This document shows, in pieces, positions 1 to 9,814 of a stretch of DNA of 64,000 nucleotides. The notes beneath the pieces are model-generated. The model had not been told where the DNA came from and did not search any database. It saw nothing but the letters and a program-made list of their open reading frames with translations. The position numbers and the translations under genes were made by a program. The first letter of the stretch is position 1. Every line of letters starts with the position of its first letter. This DNA is from Legionella sheltonii (lineage in GTDB: Bacteria; Pseudomonadota; Gammaproteobacteria; Legionellales; Legionellaceae): NCBI RefSeq assembly GCF_026191355.1, contig NZ_JAPHOQ010000018.1, positions 33,506 to 97,505 on the forward strand. The letters run 5' to 3'.

Positions 1-1003
1 AATCACCAACAACCGTACCCGTTCCATGAGCTTCAATATAATCAATATCACTTGGCGTTAAATGAGCTTGTGCCAGCACTTCGTGGTGGAGCGCAATTTG
101 TGACTTAATATTTGGAGCCACCAAAATCGTCCCATCATCACCATCCTGATTCATGACAATACTTTTGAGTACCGCATGGATTGTGTCTTGATCTTTGATC
201 GCATCACTTAAGCGTTTTACAATAACAACGCCACACCCTTCGCTTCGTACATAACCATCAGCATTTATATCAAAACTGCTGCATTGATCCCGCGCAGATA
301 GCATGTTTGCTTTAGTCACACTGATAAAGCTTTCAGGACACAGGCTTAGATGAATGCCACCGACAATCGCCATAGAACATTGCTTCGTTCTCAACGAGCT
401 TGCAGCAACATAAAGCGCTGCCAATGAAGAAGAACAGGCTGTATCTACAGCCATACTAGGGCCTTTTAAATTGAGAAAGTGCGAAAGTCTTCCTGCAGCA
501 GCACTGCTGGCTGCACCAATCTGGGTATACGCATTAAACTCGATATTGTCTTTATAATTGAGTTGGCTGTAATCCTGAGTTGAACAACCATAGAATACCC
601 CGGCATTTGAATTATTTAATGAGTGCAGTGGAATGTTGGCATGATTTAAAGCACGAATCGCTACTTCTAAAAAAAGACGATGTTGGGGATCCATTTGTTT
701 GGCTTCGATTGCAGATATTTTAAAAAAAGATGCATCGAACAACTGAGGATTATTAAGAAAACCGCCTTTACGACTAATTATTTTATCGGGTTTCTCACGA
801 TCAGGATCATAATACTCATCAACATCCCAACGATCCTTTGGCATTTCTCTAATAGGCGAAAGCCCCTTGAGCAGCATCGCATAAAATGCCTCAACATCTT
901 CCACATCCGAATCAACACCAGGAAATTGGCAATTCATTCCAATGATTGCAAGAGGTTCATTGAGAATGTCTTTTAGATTAAGTTCCTGGTTTTTTTTCAC
1001 CAC
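1..1003 (-). CDS. Polyketide synthase, N-terminal ketosynthase part (runs off left edge)
   Basis: This is the first ~334 codons of a modular polyketide synthase; the rest lies beyond the window. After a short leader the protein enters a beta-ketoacyl synthase domain (EPLAIIGMNCQFPG). It carries the active-site cysteine motif VDTACSSSL near residue 180 and the first catalytic histidine in EAHGTGT at the window edge. The KS domain performs the decarboxylative condensation step of polyketide chain extension. The GTG at 1003 is chosen because GGGAG lies about nine bases upstream. An in-frame ATG at 1039 would add 12 residues but has no visible ribosome site. The gene diverges from a methyltransferase and a hydroxylase that could tailor its product. 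The family call is secure; domains after KS and the product are unknown. Confidence 0.9.
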   Translation of the reverse strand, partial: MVKKNQELNLKDILNEPLAIIGMNCQFPGVDSDVEDVEAFYAMLLKGLSPIREMPKDRWDVDEYYDPDREKPDKIISRKGGFLNNPQLFDASFFKISAIEAKQMDPQHRLFLEVAIRALNHANIPLHSLNNSNAGVFYGCSTQDYSQLNYKDNIEFNAYTQIGAASSAAAGRLSHFLNLKGPSMAVDTACSSSLAALYVAASSLRTKQCSMAIVGGIHLSLCPESFISVTKANMLSARDQCSSFDINADGYVRSEGCGVVIVKRLSDAIKDQDTIHAVLKSIVMNQDGDDGTILVAPNIKSQIALHHEVLAQAHLTPSDIDYIEAHGTGTVVGD

Positions 1004-1422
1004 TTTAAAATACTCCCATACCACCAGAGACAATACCATTAAGTTTAATGGCGATGAACACCAGAGGCAGTGCACAAAATAAAAATAAAAAATAGCAATA
1101 ATAAGGACTTATAACAAGACACTGAATTTTTGCGTGATAGGACAAATATACTTTGATTTTGTTTATTGCTGAATATCAGTTTCTTTTATATGCTTATTCA
1201 ACGTATCCCCATTGCCTTTGTTTCATCTGAAAGCAATAACGTCAAGGCTCAAAAATTTATTCACAAAGTTCCTTGAAAAGCAACTTCATGACACTCATAC
1301 TTATTTAATAGCACAAAAGATTCAATAGAACAAAAAAACAGAACAAGAATACTTCTTTGTCGCAGTGTTGACGGGGAGTTGTATTTGATTAATACAACAC
1401 TCCATGATAGGTTATTTATTTA
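1004..1422. promoter_or_regulatory. Divergent intergenic region with a hairpin before the methyltransferase
   Basis: This 419-base AT-rich gap separates the divergent PKS and methyltransferase genes and should contain both promoters. The clearest structure is a perfect 8-base stem, GTTGTATT at 1378-1385 and AATACAAC at 1391-1398 with a 5-base loop. Flanking GGAG and CTCC extend it. It lies about 25 bases before the methyltransferase ATG, so it could be an operator or a 5' UTR hairpin. No small ORF or RNA gene was recognised. Confidence 0.4.
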
Positions 1423-2400
1423 ATGAATGATTTAATCACGGAAAATAACATTAAAACCTATGGCCAGGCTCTCAAGCAAATTCGTTCCTTATTGAGACGA
1501 GTGACTCTTCATCCCTCTGAAGTAAAATTGATTAAAGACCAAATTCAGGAGAGCTATGAAAGCTTTGCGCATATTATTTTTGATAAATCCTTTTTGAATT
1601 GGGGATTATGGAATCAACAAGTATATGATGAATACGCTGCATTGAACTTTGATTTTTCAAAAATATGTACGATACAAGATATTTATTCTCCCTTACTTGT
1701 CTTTTTTCTAATAAGACCATTAGTAAAAATGGAATTTTTTGATAAAAAACTGCTTGAAATTGGGTGTGGTAACGGTATCGGTTTAAGAGTTAGTTCCGAA
1801 TTACTCAAAACAAAATATGCTTTAGGCGTTGACTTAACAAAAGAATTAGTAAAGCACGCAAACCATAATTTCTACAAAGAAAACAAAATCAATTACATTC
1901 AATCTGATGCAGAATGTTTGCCTTTTGAAAATAACAGTTTTGATATTATAACCAATCTTGAGAGCTCCCATCTTTATCCGCAAATTGAACTATTTTTTTC
2001 AGAAGTTGAGCGTATTTTGTCCCCTGATGGTTTTTTTTGTTATTCTGATCTGAGTATTAAAGATAAATTACAAGCAAAAAGAATTGAAGCATATCTTAAG
2101 ACAAGTACCTCTTTAAAAGTAATTCAAAAGGTAGACATAACTCGAATGGTTCAGTCGGCCATTTATAATCGCTTAGTTGTAAATGAGAAAAAAATAATAC
2201 CTTACATTAATTCGATGATGAGAGATGATGAAGAACTTCAAGATTTCGTTAGTTCCATGGGATTAGCATTTCTTCCCTGGTGGTTTTTTTTGTTTAAAAA
2301 GTCAGCTCTCCGCCACATGGCAAAAAAAGAGCGTAAAAGAAACCTTATCTATGGAAAAAAATATTATTTTTACTACTTAATTCAAAAGGTTAGTCGATGA
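1423..2400 (+). CDS. Class I SAM-dependent methyltransferase
   Basis: A 325-residue methyltransferase of the Rossmann-like class I fold. Motif I, LLEIGCGNGIG, lies at about residues 110-120. An acidic strand end (GVDLTKEL) and an aspartate-containing motif (QSDAECLPF) follow, then a post-motif region (VERILSPDGFF). The layout resembles methyltransferases that modify lipids or polyketides, with N- and C-terminal extensions rich in basic and aromatic residues. The downstream hydroxylase overlaps it by four bases (ATGA), so the two form one operon. The PKS next door makes tailoring of a polyketide a reasonable inference, but the substrate cannot be read from the sequence. Confidence 0.85.
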   Translation: MNDLITENNIKTYGQALKQIRSLLRRVTLHPSEVKLIKDQIQESYESFAHIIFDKSFLNWGLWNQQVYDEYAALNFDFSKICTIQDIYSPLLVFFLIRPLVKMEFFDKKLLEIGCGNGIGLRVSSELLKTKYALGVDLTKELVKHANHNFYKENKINYIQSDAECLPFENNSFDIITNLESSHLYPQIELFFSEVERILSPDGFFCYSDLSIKDKLQAKRIEAYLKTSTSLKVIQKVDITRMVQSAIYNRLVVNEKKIIPYINSMMRDDEELQDFVSSMGLAFLPWWFFLFKKSALRHMAKKERKRNLIYGKKYYFYYLIQKVSR

Positions 2401-3347
2401 AAATTATGGATGTGAAGACCATAGATTATTTTTATGGCGATGAAGAGAACATCAAGAATATTTTATATAAGTCTAAGGAGCCCCTGCTCATAAAAATAAA
2501 AAACTTTAGGGGTAACTTTGATTTAGATTATTTCGAAAAACACATTCAAGCAGACACAACCTATGCTACTTTTGAAAATAATCGTCGCGTTGCGCATCAA
2601 CCTGCTGATTTTGGGACAATAATAGCTAAGATAAAACAAAATATGCCCTACCGAATATTTGGTCAGATTCTTACCGAAAAACAATCTGCCGAAATTGAAA
2701 AACATATCCCCCTTTGGCAACATATTCCCTTAAGACCGAGATACTTTAATAAGACTTTAAAAGTTATCTATTTTTTTGGTGGCCAAAACACGCATACCTA
2801 TATGCATTACGACAGAGAGCATTGTAGCAATCTTCATGTATGCTTAAGTGGGAGAAAGAGATTTTTATTATTTACTCAAGATCAGAGTGAAGCGCTCTAT
2901 AAACTTCCCTTTGTGAGCGATAGCTTGATTGACTTTAGCCGACCTTTGGAAGAAATTAATCAACAGTATCCAAGATCAAAACAAGCTGAAGGGTATAGAG
3001 TGACTCTTGAAAAAGGGGATATGTTATTCATGCCAAGAAATTGTTGGCATTATACTGAATATCTCGAGCCGTCTTCTTCTGCCTGTTATATTTTTTATCC
3101 TCAAAAAATACTGCATATTTATGGGTATTTTACAGGATATTTTTTCCTTGGGTTTAAAGAGCCAACTGGTTTTTTGATTAGTAATTGGCCCATTGTTAAA
3201 AAATTTAGTGAACGTTATGCTTTAGCGACTGGAGTAAAAAAATATCTGATGAAAATGATTGAATTCATAATATTTCCAATCATCTTACCTATTGTAAGTA
3301 TACTTGCCATTATTGCTCATAAATTAAAACCCCGCCGTGTATATTAA
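2397..3347 (+). CDS. JmjC/cupin-like Fe(II) 2-oxoglutarate hydroxylase
   Basis: A 316-residue cupin-like JmjC-family protein. The iron-binding HxD lies at His137 and Asp139 in MHYDREHC, and the distal histidine is about residue 218 in GDMLFMPRNCWHYTEYL, giving the complete 2-His-1-Asp triad. Such enzymes hydroxylate proteins or small molecules using 2-oxoglutarate. The last ~60 residues contain a hydrophobic stretch (IIFPIILPIVSILAIIAHKL), so the C-terminus may be membrane-anchored, which is unusual. Translation is coupled to the methyltransferase through an ATGA overlap. Its stop overlaps the stop of the convergent nuclease-helicase gene. The substrate is unknown; a lipid or polyketide is inferred from the neighbours. 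Confidence 0.78.
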   Translation: MKIMDVKTIDYFYGDEENIKNILYKSKEPLLIKIKNFRGNFDLDYFEKHIQADTTYATFENNRRVAHQPADFGTIIAKIKQNMPYRIFGQILTEKQSAEIEKHIPLWQHIPLRPRYFNKTLKVIYFFGGQNTHTYMHYDREHCSNLHVCLSGRKRFLLFTQDQSEALYKLPFVSDSLIDFSRPLEEINQQYPRSKQAEGYRVTLEKGDMLFMPRNCWHYTEYLEPSSSACYIFYPQKILHIYGYFTGYFFLGFKEPTGFLISNWPIVKKFSERYALATGVKKYLMKMIEFIIFPIILPIVSILAIIAHKLKPRRVY

Positions 3348-6300
3348 TTTTTTACCAATTGACAAAATACATTCATCATCGCAATTTGCTCGATGTTCGT
3401 TGGAATAGCATCCAGCAAAAAAGGCGAATAGACAACAATTGCCAAACACTGGGCTCGCGAGATGGCGACGTTTATTCTGTTTTTATCAAAAAGAAAATTA
3501 AGTCCTCGAGGAGATTCATCTGCATTACTCGCACACATGCTCAAAAAAACAATTGGTGCTTCCTGTCCTTGAAATTTATCAACGCTTCCTACTTTAGCCT
3601 GCTCACCCAGCGCTATCTTCAATTTATTTACCTGATGATTGTAGGGAGCAACAAAAAGGATATCCTCCCAACCAATTATTTTTTGCACGTCTTTATCCTT
3701 AAATGTTCTGCCTAAAAGTTCTTTGGTTAATAATACAATTTGCTCGACTTCCTCATCACTGGCTTGGGTATTGCCCTCATGAATGACAGGTACAGGAATA
3801 ATTCCTGCCTCTTTATTCAGCACGCCTTGATATCCTTTAGGAATGCTTATCAAGCGATATTCATTCCCAGGAGCAGTTTCCAGTTTACCTTCATAAATCG
3901 CTTTGCTAATAAATTGATTCACTGCCGGATGCATTCTATAGGTAGTACCTAAAAAAACCCCCATAGAGTCAGGTATAGTGGGCGTTGTATGTAATAAGTA
4001 ATCCAATAGGGATAAACCACTTTCTTCGGGATGGCTTCCTTGGGAGGGCTGACCTAACTGCATTTGATCGCCCATTAAAATAATATTACGGGTTGAGCGG
4101 CTCATCGCAATTAAGTTGGCAACACTTACTTGCCCTGCCTCATCAATAAATAAATAATCAAAAGCATCAGCTAATTCTTCTCGAGCAAACCCCCAAACGG
4201 TAGTACCTACGACACATCCAGGCTGAATAAAATCAATGATCTGTTTATTCTCCAATACGGTAATATTTAAATTTTCAATTTGTTCCTCTGTATTACGGGT
4301 ACAAGCAAAATGTCCTTTTATTCCTTCCTTATAGCAATAGGCAGCAGTATTCAGCAACAAGTTATTAATCGCCTTGTGGCTGTTTGAGGAAATACCTATT
4401 TTTTTTCCTTTTTGCACAAGCTCTGCGATTAAATGTTTTCCAGTATAGGTTTTACCTGCACCCGGAGGACCTTGAAGCGTAAGATAACTGTTATTTAGAT
4501 TTAAAACTGCATGAATCATCTCCGCTAATCGTTCGTTAGGATCATGACTTGGTGCGATAGCCAATCCTTGTTGATGCTCGTTAATGCGCGGATACGATTT
4601 GCTCAGAAAATCCAGTATCGCTGTGTTTTCAAGCAACCCCTGCTCGAATGACGCAGCCTGCTTCGCAATGGCTTCAGGAATTGAATGCGGATCAACATAG
4701 TCATTAGGAACCAAAGTAATCGGATCATCTGGTTCATTTTTCATTTGTAGTACAATAATTCCATGCTCCAGATCACTATCGTCTTCATAATAGTTGACCA
4801 CAACAGCCTTACCGTCTTCTGTTTCCTCGCCTAAAATAAAATACTGTTTGGCACTCCCTTTAAATTCCTGTTCTGGATCAAAAAAATATTCATAGGCCAA
4901 ATTGCGTGATCTTGGCGAGGGTTTGTAAGGTGGCTTAGCAGTTCGTCGGCAATAGGCCAAACAGTCAATATCATCGAGTAGCTCCTCTCCAGTGAGTCCC
5001 AATCGCTCAAACATACGCCAAAACACAGGCTTGGCCTCACGTCGGTGGAACTCAATAGACCATGCAAAAATCATATTGATTTGAGCGCGTTGCAAATCCC
5101 CCTCTGCCTTCAAGCGTTCGGATTCCATCAACAATCGATCGCGCAATTGAATTCGCTCACTCAATTCTGTCTTCACTTCAAGCACAACCGGTTCGGTTTT
5201 ACCTAAGTAACAAATACCTTGCTCTAATTGCCGTGCTCTCAACCAATCAACCAATTCCTGAGTCGAATTACAATCATCAATATTGTATGCGCGAATATCA
5301 TTTAATATTTTTGATGTCTGCCAACTTTCCCCATCTGGTTTTTCTCGCCATTGCTCATAAACAACAACAGAGTCGCCTCCAGAACCTACCTCAGTATTTC
5401 GTTTACCCCGATATAAATGCTCTATATTTTTAATCGAATAGCGCGGTTCCCCAACAATCAGTGAGTTTTTAACAATCTTATATAAATCAACAAATACTTG
5501 ATTACGTAAGAGCTGATCGACCTCATCTTCACAAACACCATATCGTCCCATGAGACGTCGACATGCAGAGATTTCATAATTGGCATAATGATAAATATGC
5601 ATTTTCGGATCTTTTTGCCAACGTTGATAAGCCCAAAGCACAAACGCTTGAAAAGCTTCCTTTTCCTGCTCGGGGTTATGTGCCCAAAAATCCTTATATT
5701 GACGTTGCGCTTTTTCATCAAAATAAGTAATCCCCCAAAGATATTCCAAGCCCCCTTCTTCAAGAGGAAAACCTTCAATATCGAAAAAAATATCATGCGG
5801 TGATGCAGTAGGTAAAAGCGCTAAGCCTTGCTTTTGTCCTGGAACATGAGGAATTAATTGATATAAGGGGATTTCCTTACCGCTGCTTGCTTTTTGAATT
5901 TTGGCTTGTTCTTGCAAACGCACAAAACGCTCTGGCTTTATCCCTTTTACCCAAGAACATGTGGTATGAGCCAATTCGGTCATCGTATTGATACCCGCTT
6001 GCTGCAACTTTTTGACTTGTCCTGAGGTAATGGTTGCTACCTGGATTAAATGATCCGCTTTTGTTAATAACTCTTCGGCATAATTACTCCATCTCCCCCA
6101 ATTTTTCGATGCAGCGGGATCAGGACACTCAGTCGCATCAAAATTCTGATGCGCCAATAAAAACTGCTGCTTCAAATTTTGGTAAAAATAAAAATAATCT
6201 GCCGTGCGAAAGCGTCTCTGTTCCTGATTTCCCAAAACTACGGTGATGAATTCAGCTCCACCGCCTTGCATTGCTTTAAGCATTTCTGCATAACAACATA

Positions 6301-6739
6301 ATTGCAACAGAAAACCAGGTTTTACTGATTTTGCGAGCTTGGTGTCCCAAACCTCATAACAATAATCCCCAAATCGACTCTTCCCTGGTATTTTTATTAA
6401 AAAATCAGCATATCCCTGAAATGGAAGCAATTGTAAATGCGCTTGATAAATCACGTCAGCGCCGCTTTTCATTGCAATTAACGTTGAATCATAAGAGTTT
6501 GCCTGTTGATGCAAATTGACAATGGTTAATCCTTGGTTTTCAAAAAGAGTCAAGAGATCCAACTCGTGTTGATTTCCCAAATGTTGCAGTACATCTACTA
6601 ATTCATTTTTTGCATCAGGTGAGGGTAATAAATCAGGATGCACCACTGCAAGATGTTCTATCCAGGATACAAAAGGACTTTCCATAAACTGAGTCAGATC
6701 CGAGGGTGAGAAGACTAAATGGCTCGATTCGATGTACAT
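3344..6739 (-). CDS. RecB-like nuclease / RNase H-like / SF1 helicase fusion (TM0106 type)
   Basis: A 1,131-residue three-part nucleic-acid enzyme. The N-terminal ~210 residues form a RecB-like PD-(D/E)XK nuclease (YEVWDTKLAKS, then QLCCY). Residues ~310-490 look like an exonuclease-type RNase H fold starting with FFDIEGFPL. The C-terminal third is an Upf1/Dna2-like SF1 helicase with Walker A GPPGAGKT near residue 757 and Walker B FIDEAGQ near 865. Late motifs are DKFQGQEAPIV and RINVAISRA. This layout matches TM0106-family putative nuclease-helicases, thought to act in DNA repair or defence. The gene stands alone, convergent with the hydroxylase by a 4-base stop overlap. All core motifs look intact. 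The biological role is uncertain. Confidence 0.87.
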   Translation of the reverse strand: MYIESSHLVFSPSDLTQFMESPFVSWIEHLAVVHPDLLPSPDAKNELVDVLQHLGNQHELDLLTLFENQGLTIVNLHQQANSYDSTLIAMKSGADVIYQAHLQLLPFQGYADFLIKIPGKSRFGDYCYEVWDTKLAKSVKPGFLLQLCCYAEMLKAMQGGGAEFITVVLGNQEQRRFRTADYFYFYQNLKQQFLLAHQNFDATECPDPAASKNWGRWSNYAEELLTKADHLIQVATITSGQVKKLQQAGINTMTELAHTTCSWVKGIKPERFVRLQEQAKIQKASSGKEIPLYQLIPHVPGQKQGLALLPTASPHDIFFDIEGFPLEEGGLEYLWGITYFDEKAQRQYKDFWAHNPEQEKEAFQAFVLWAYQRWQKDPKMHIYHYANYEISACRRLMGRYGVCEDEVDQLLRNQVFVDLYKIVKNSLIVGEPRYSIKNIEHLYRGKRNTEVGSGGDSVVVYEQWREKPDGESWQTSKILNDIRAYNIDDCNSTQELVDWLRARQLEQGICYLGKTEPVVLEVKTELSERIQLRDRLLMESERLKAEGDLQRAQINMIFAWSIEFHRREAKPVFWRMFERLGLTGEELLDDIDCLAYCRRTAKPPYKPSPRSRNLAYEYFFDPEQEFKGSAKQYFILGEETEDGKAVVVNYYEDDSDLEHGIIVLQMKNEPDDPITLVPNDYVDPHSIPEAIAKQAASFEQGLLENTAILDFLSKSYPRINEHQQGLAIAPSHDPNERLAEMIHAVLNLNNSYLTLQGPPGAGKTYTGKHLIAELVQKGKKIGISSNSHKAINNLLLNTAAYCYKEGIKGHFACTRNTEEQIENLNITVLENKQIIDFIQPGCVVGTTVWGFAREELADAFDYLFIDEAGQVSVANLIAMSRSTRNIILMGDQMQLGQPSQGSHPEESGLSLLDYLLHTTPTIPDSMGVFLGTTYRMHPAVNQFISKAIYEGKLETAPGNEYRLISIPKGYQGVLNKEAGIIPVPVIHEGNTQASDEEVEQIVLLTKELLGRTFKDKDVQKIIGWEDILFVAPYNHQVNKLKIALGEQAKVGSVDKFQGQEAPIVFLSMCASNADESPRGLNFLFDKNRINVAISRAQCLAIVVYSPFLLDAIPTNIEQIAMMNVFCQLVKN

Positions 6740-6895
6740 TTTCGATAGAGATTCATAGGGCTTATCTTAAAAGTATATCAAAATATTGGTTCAATGAACT
6801 GTTAATCTAACTGTATGATTTTATATGCTTTTAAAAAAGAGGCATGTTGCCTGAAAATAATATAAAATCTCGCCCAATAATAATTTGATAGCCTG

Positions 6896-7258
6896 GTGTT
6901 AAACCAGACTGCAACCATAAGTATAGCCCCTGAAATGGAAGAGAAACACGAACAAATTTCCCCAGAAAATCAAAAAAGTATTAATTTAGCGGTCGGCTTT
7001 TTATCAACCTCTATCGCGATGTATGCACTGATTCGCAAAGGCAATTTCCGCGCCGCTTTTCTTTTATATGAAAAAGGCGGGGGTGGTTTGAATCTTTATA
7101 AGGAGCAGGCTAATGGCAAACTAAAACGTTGTTTTGCCATTGACTATCATCCTTTTTGGGATAATAAGACCAAACAATCCTCGTGGAGATTACATTACCA
7201 TCGGGGTGATAATGAAAGCCAAATGAAAAAACATCGACCGTATGAAGGGGGATGGTAA
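6896..7258 (+). CDS. Hypothetical protein with histidine-rich C-terminal motif
   Basis: A 120-residue protein of unknown function. A short hydrophobic stretch (AVGFLSTSIAMYALI) is followed by a compact domain ending in WRLHYHRG and HRPYEGGW. That spacing of histidines and tryptophans recalls the C-terminal toxin modules of polymorphic toxins, but this is only a resemblance. The GTG at 6896 gives the longest form. An in-frame ATG at 6935 would remove 13 residues, and neither has a good ribosome site. No immunity gene is obvious next to it. The divergent upstream gap of about 155 bases should hold its promoter. Confidence 0.6.
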   Translation: MLNQTATISIAPEMEEKHEQISPENQKSINLAVGFLSTSIAMYALIRKGNFRAAFLLYEKGGGGLNLYKEQANGKLKRCFAIDYHPFWDNKTKQSSWRLHYHRGDNESQMKKHRPYEGGW

Positions 7259-7412
7259 TCTCCCTGCTTCCTGTGATGAATTTTTTAATTAAGCCTTGCA
7301 AAGGATTCTGATTCTTCTATAGCCTATAATTGTAATTATTATCCAAAGAGTGCGCGAATCATGTTTCTTTATTTGAGCTTCAACCACTCGATCTTGAGAT
7401 AGTGAAATCACT

Positions 7413-8642
7413 ATGAAACCTGATGCACAACTTGTTATAGATGCTTTAAAAGCGATTGTTGACGAGACAGAAGATTTTAATTGTTTTTTAGATGAAATCG
7501 AGTTTTTAAAAGAAGAGAACCGCTTGTTGATTTTGACTCAAATTGTCAAAGAGGATAGTAAGACAAGCAGAACAAACAAATATGCGCTACGCGATAATTT
7601 TTTTAAAAAATATTTAGGGGTTACACCTGTCAACCTGGAAGGGGAATATGCCTTCTTAGTCTCAGTCGATGAATTAAGCCAGCGGAAGATTATTATTGAT
7701 AAAATCAATCAATTACAAAATCCCTCCGTTCGCAACACCAACTCGATACCCAGTGATGAATTCAGCAGAACACATCATCATGACTTAAGGACGTTATTAC
7801 ACACTTTAAATCCCTCCGAAGAGTTGCTCTCAAAGCTGGGGCAGCCAATGCATTATATTCGTTTTAATAGTTCACACGAGGTAGTACCCAAAGGGCGACA
7901 CTTTATAACCAAAAGCATTGATAAAAATATGAAAGACACGACAAATAAGGTACTGGCCGAATTAGATGCCCTAGATCGACTGGATAATACCCTGTTCATT
8001 AACTTTACGGGGCATGAAGCCCCTGTTGCAAGTGCATTGTATATGAATGGAATTGATTGCATTTGGCAGCTATCCATCCTGTGTGATGAAACCTCGCAAA
8101 CGCGGATTATGGACCAATTACAAGATTCTTTACCTCGTGATCAATTGCTAGCACGCGCTTCTGTATCACATGACTCTTCATTAGGTTTAATACTTGAACC
8201 CAATCATGGGTTCACTGAAATTGATGCTGAAAAATTGCCTTCATGGGATCAATTAAGCGCTTTTGGAGTGAAACAGGTGATTCTATTAACGGAGAAAAAC
8301 TATAATCAAGGGAAATGTGTTTATCCGCTTGATGAACACTATTTCAAATGTGAATTATCATTTTATCACTGGCTCCAATTAATCCCCCAAGATTTTATTT
8401 TGTTAGTTATTGGCGTAGGAAATTTTGAGGAAAAACCTGAAGAGCATTGCCAGTCTATTGAAACCGTTTTTAAAAAGAAAGAGGCAACTTCTTTATCAAC
8501 CTATAAATTACCTAATCTCCTTACCCTCTTTAAAAACATATCACTCTATGGCACTTCTTCTTCACCGCTCAGTTCAAATGGAATCAAAAAAACAGATAAG
8601 GAGGAAGATGATACGGATCAAAACACAATCAGCCTGGATTAA
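7413..8642 (+). CDS. Hypothetical protein, candidate Dot/Icm effector (acidic tail)
   Basis: A 409-residue soluble protein with no recognised domain, signal peptide or membrane segment. It is rich in charged residues and probably alpha/beta. The tail is notable: KTDKEEDDTDQNTISLD is an acidic block followed by small polar residues and a terminal leucine-aspartate. That resembles the E-block signals of Dot/Icm substrates. It is preceded by an AT-rich upstream region and stands as a single gene. An effector role is an inference from the tail and the genomic setting. A catalytic function cannot be assigned. Confidence 0.72.
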   Translation: MKPDAQLVIDALKAIVDETEDFNCFLDEIEFLKEENRLLILTQIVKEDSKTSRTNKYALRDNFFKKYLGVTPVNLEGEYAFLVSVDELSQRKIIIDKINQLQNPSVRNTNSIPSDEFSRTHHHDLRTLLHTLNPSEELLSKLGQPMHYIRFNSSHEVVPKGRHFITKSIDKNMKDTTNKVLAELDALDRLDNTLFINFTGHEAPVASALYMNGIDCIWQLSILCDETSQTRIMDQLQDSLPRDQLLARASVSHDSSLGLILEPNHGFTEIDAEKLPSWDQLSAFGVKQVILLTEKNYNQGKCVYPLDEHYFKCELSFYHWLQLIPQDFILLVIGVGNFEEKPEEHCQSIETVFKKKEATSLSTYKLPNLLTLFKNISLYGTSSSPLSSNGIKKTDKEEDDTDQNTISLD

Positions 8643-8845
8643 GCAGCATCCCTAAGTCACGTAAAGATCTTTGAGGATAGTTAAGTATTGCGGCCAGGTC
8701 TAATAATGAGGCGGCACTCCTGGTTGCAAGCAACTGACTCTTCTACTCATCTCTGAAAACCTAATCCAGCCCCACTTCCGGCGGACGCGGGATTCGGGAA
8801 ACTACGCTAAAACACTAAGCCCCGCGAACAGGCCGCGCTTACATA

Positions 8846-9538
8846 TTACTTAACAAAAACTGGTTTAGGTTTTTCAAAATTATAAATAATCCCAAATGCA
8901 AATTGTGCAGAAACAGGATAAATGCGAGTATTTTTTGTAACACCACCAAAAGATTCAAAAGTGTGGCTGGTGAATTTCTCGTAATTGATTTGGCTATAAT
9001 CCGCCATCAATGTCCATTGAGTGGTCAGATTATAGCGAACTCCAACACCGTAACGAATGCCACTACGATTTGCTACTGAACTACGTACTGTATTGTCTGA
9101 GTTGTGAAGTGCAACATGACCATTCGCATAACCAATTCGTCCATAAACTACAGCACTATCGGTGAGAAGGAGCCCTGGTAATGCGCTTATTCCCTCACTA
9201 TAGTGAACAGTAAAAGAAGTTTTCTTGAAATCATGATGAATATACTCTTTATTAACCAATCGATATTGAACTGAGCTTGGATTAAAATTGGCTTCACCAG
9301 CAAAATAAAACCGATTTCGTATCCAGGAATAACCTCCAAAAAAAGTGCCAAAAATACCGACTCCTGAAAAATTCTGTTCATCTATCACATTAAAGTTACC
9401 GTGATTATCAAAAACATGAGATTTTTGCGTAAATTGAGCATATTCAGGCCCAATACCAGCACCAACATAAAATCCAGCAAAAGAAGGGTTAACCAATACG
9501 AAAGAAATCACAGCTCCCCAATAAATCTTCCTTAACAT
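8846..9538 (-). CDS. Outer-membrane beta-barrel protein
   Basis: A 230-residue secreted protein with a clear signal peptide (positive start, hydrophobic core, cleavage near VNPSFA|GFYVG). The mature part starts GFYVGAGIGPEYAQF, and alternating aromatic and polar strands run to the end, as in OmpA/Opa-type eight-stranded barrels common in Legionella. It ends ...KPVFVK, so it lacks the usual terminal phenylalanine. A strong AGGAAA ribosome site precedes the ATG. It is a monocistronic gene convergent with the preceding hypothetical. The exact role is unknown, probably surface or porin-like. Confidence 0.82.
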   Translation of the reverse strand: MLRKIYWGAVISFVLVNPSFAGFYVGAGIGPEYAQFTQKSHVFDNHGNFNVIDEQNFSGVGIFGTFFGGYSWIRNRFYFAGEANFNPSSVQYRLVNKEYIHHDFKKTSFTVHYSEGISALPGLLLTDSAVVYGRIGYANGHVALHNSDNTVRSSVANRSGIRYGVGVRYNLTTQWTLMADYSQINYEKFTSHTFESFGGVTKNTRIYPVSAQFAFGIIYNFEKPKPVFVK

Positions 9539-9590
9539 TTTATTTTCCTAGAAAGTGGTTAATAATTACCTCTGCTTCAACGATAAGTCT

Positions 9591-9785
9591 TTATATTAAT
9601 TTAACTTTTCCTGATAATGAAACCCGAAAAAAATTTTTGAATTCTTTTTTATTAAACCAAGGAACGGCACGCAATCTTGGAATAGTCCGCACATCAACGA
9701 GTTGGGTAATTTGATGTGCGTGGACTATTTCAAAAAATTCTTGCAACGTATGCGTTGAATGTCCAATCGTAAAAAGCTCAGGCAT
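9591..9785 (-). pseudogene. Truncated DUF488 family protein
   Basis: Sixty-four codons matching the N-terminus of DUF488 proteins: FTIGHSTHTLQEF, then LVDVRTIPRLRAVPWFN. Family members normally run to about 120-180 residues. Here the similarity ends after the first quarter to half and is replaced by an unrelated tail (SGKVKLI) and a stop. No continuation was found in other frames of the 50 bases downstream. It is best read as a remnant left by deletion, though a short expressed protein cannot be excluded. Confidence 0.65.
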
Positions 9786-9814
9786 AATAATACCTTCGCT
9801 TGGGTTTCGTTGCC

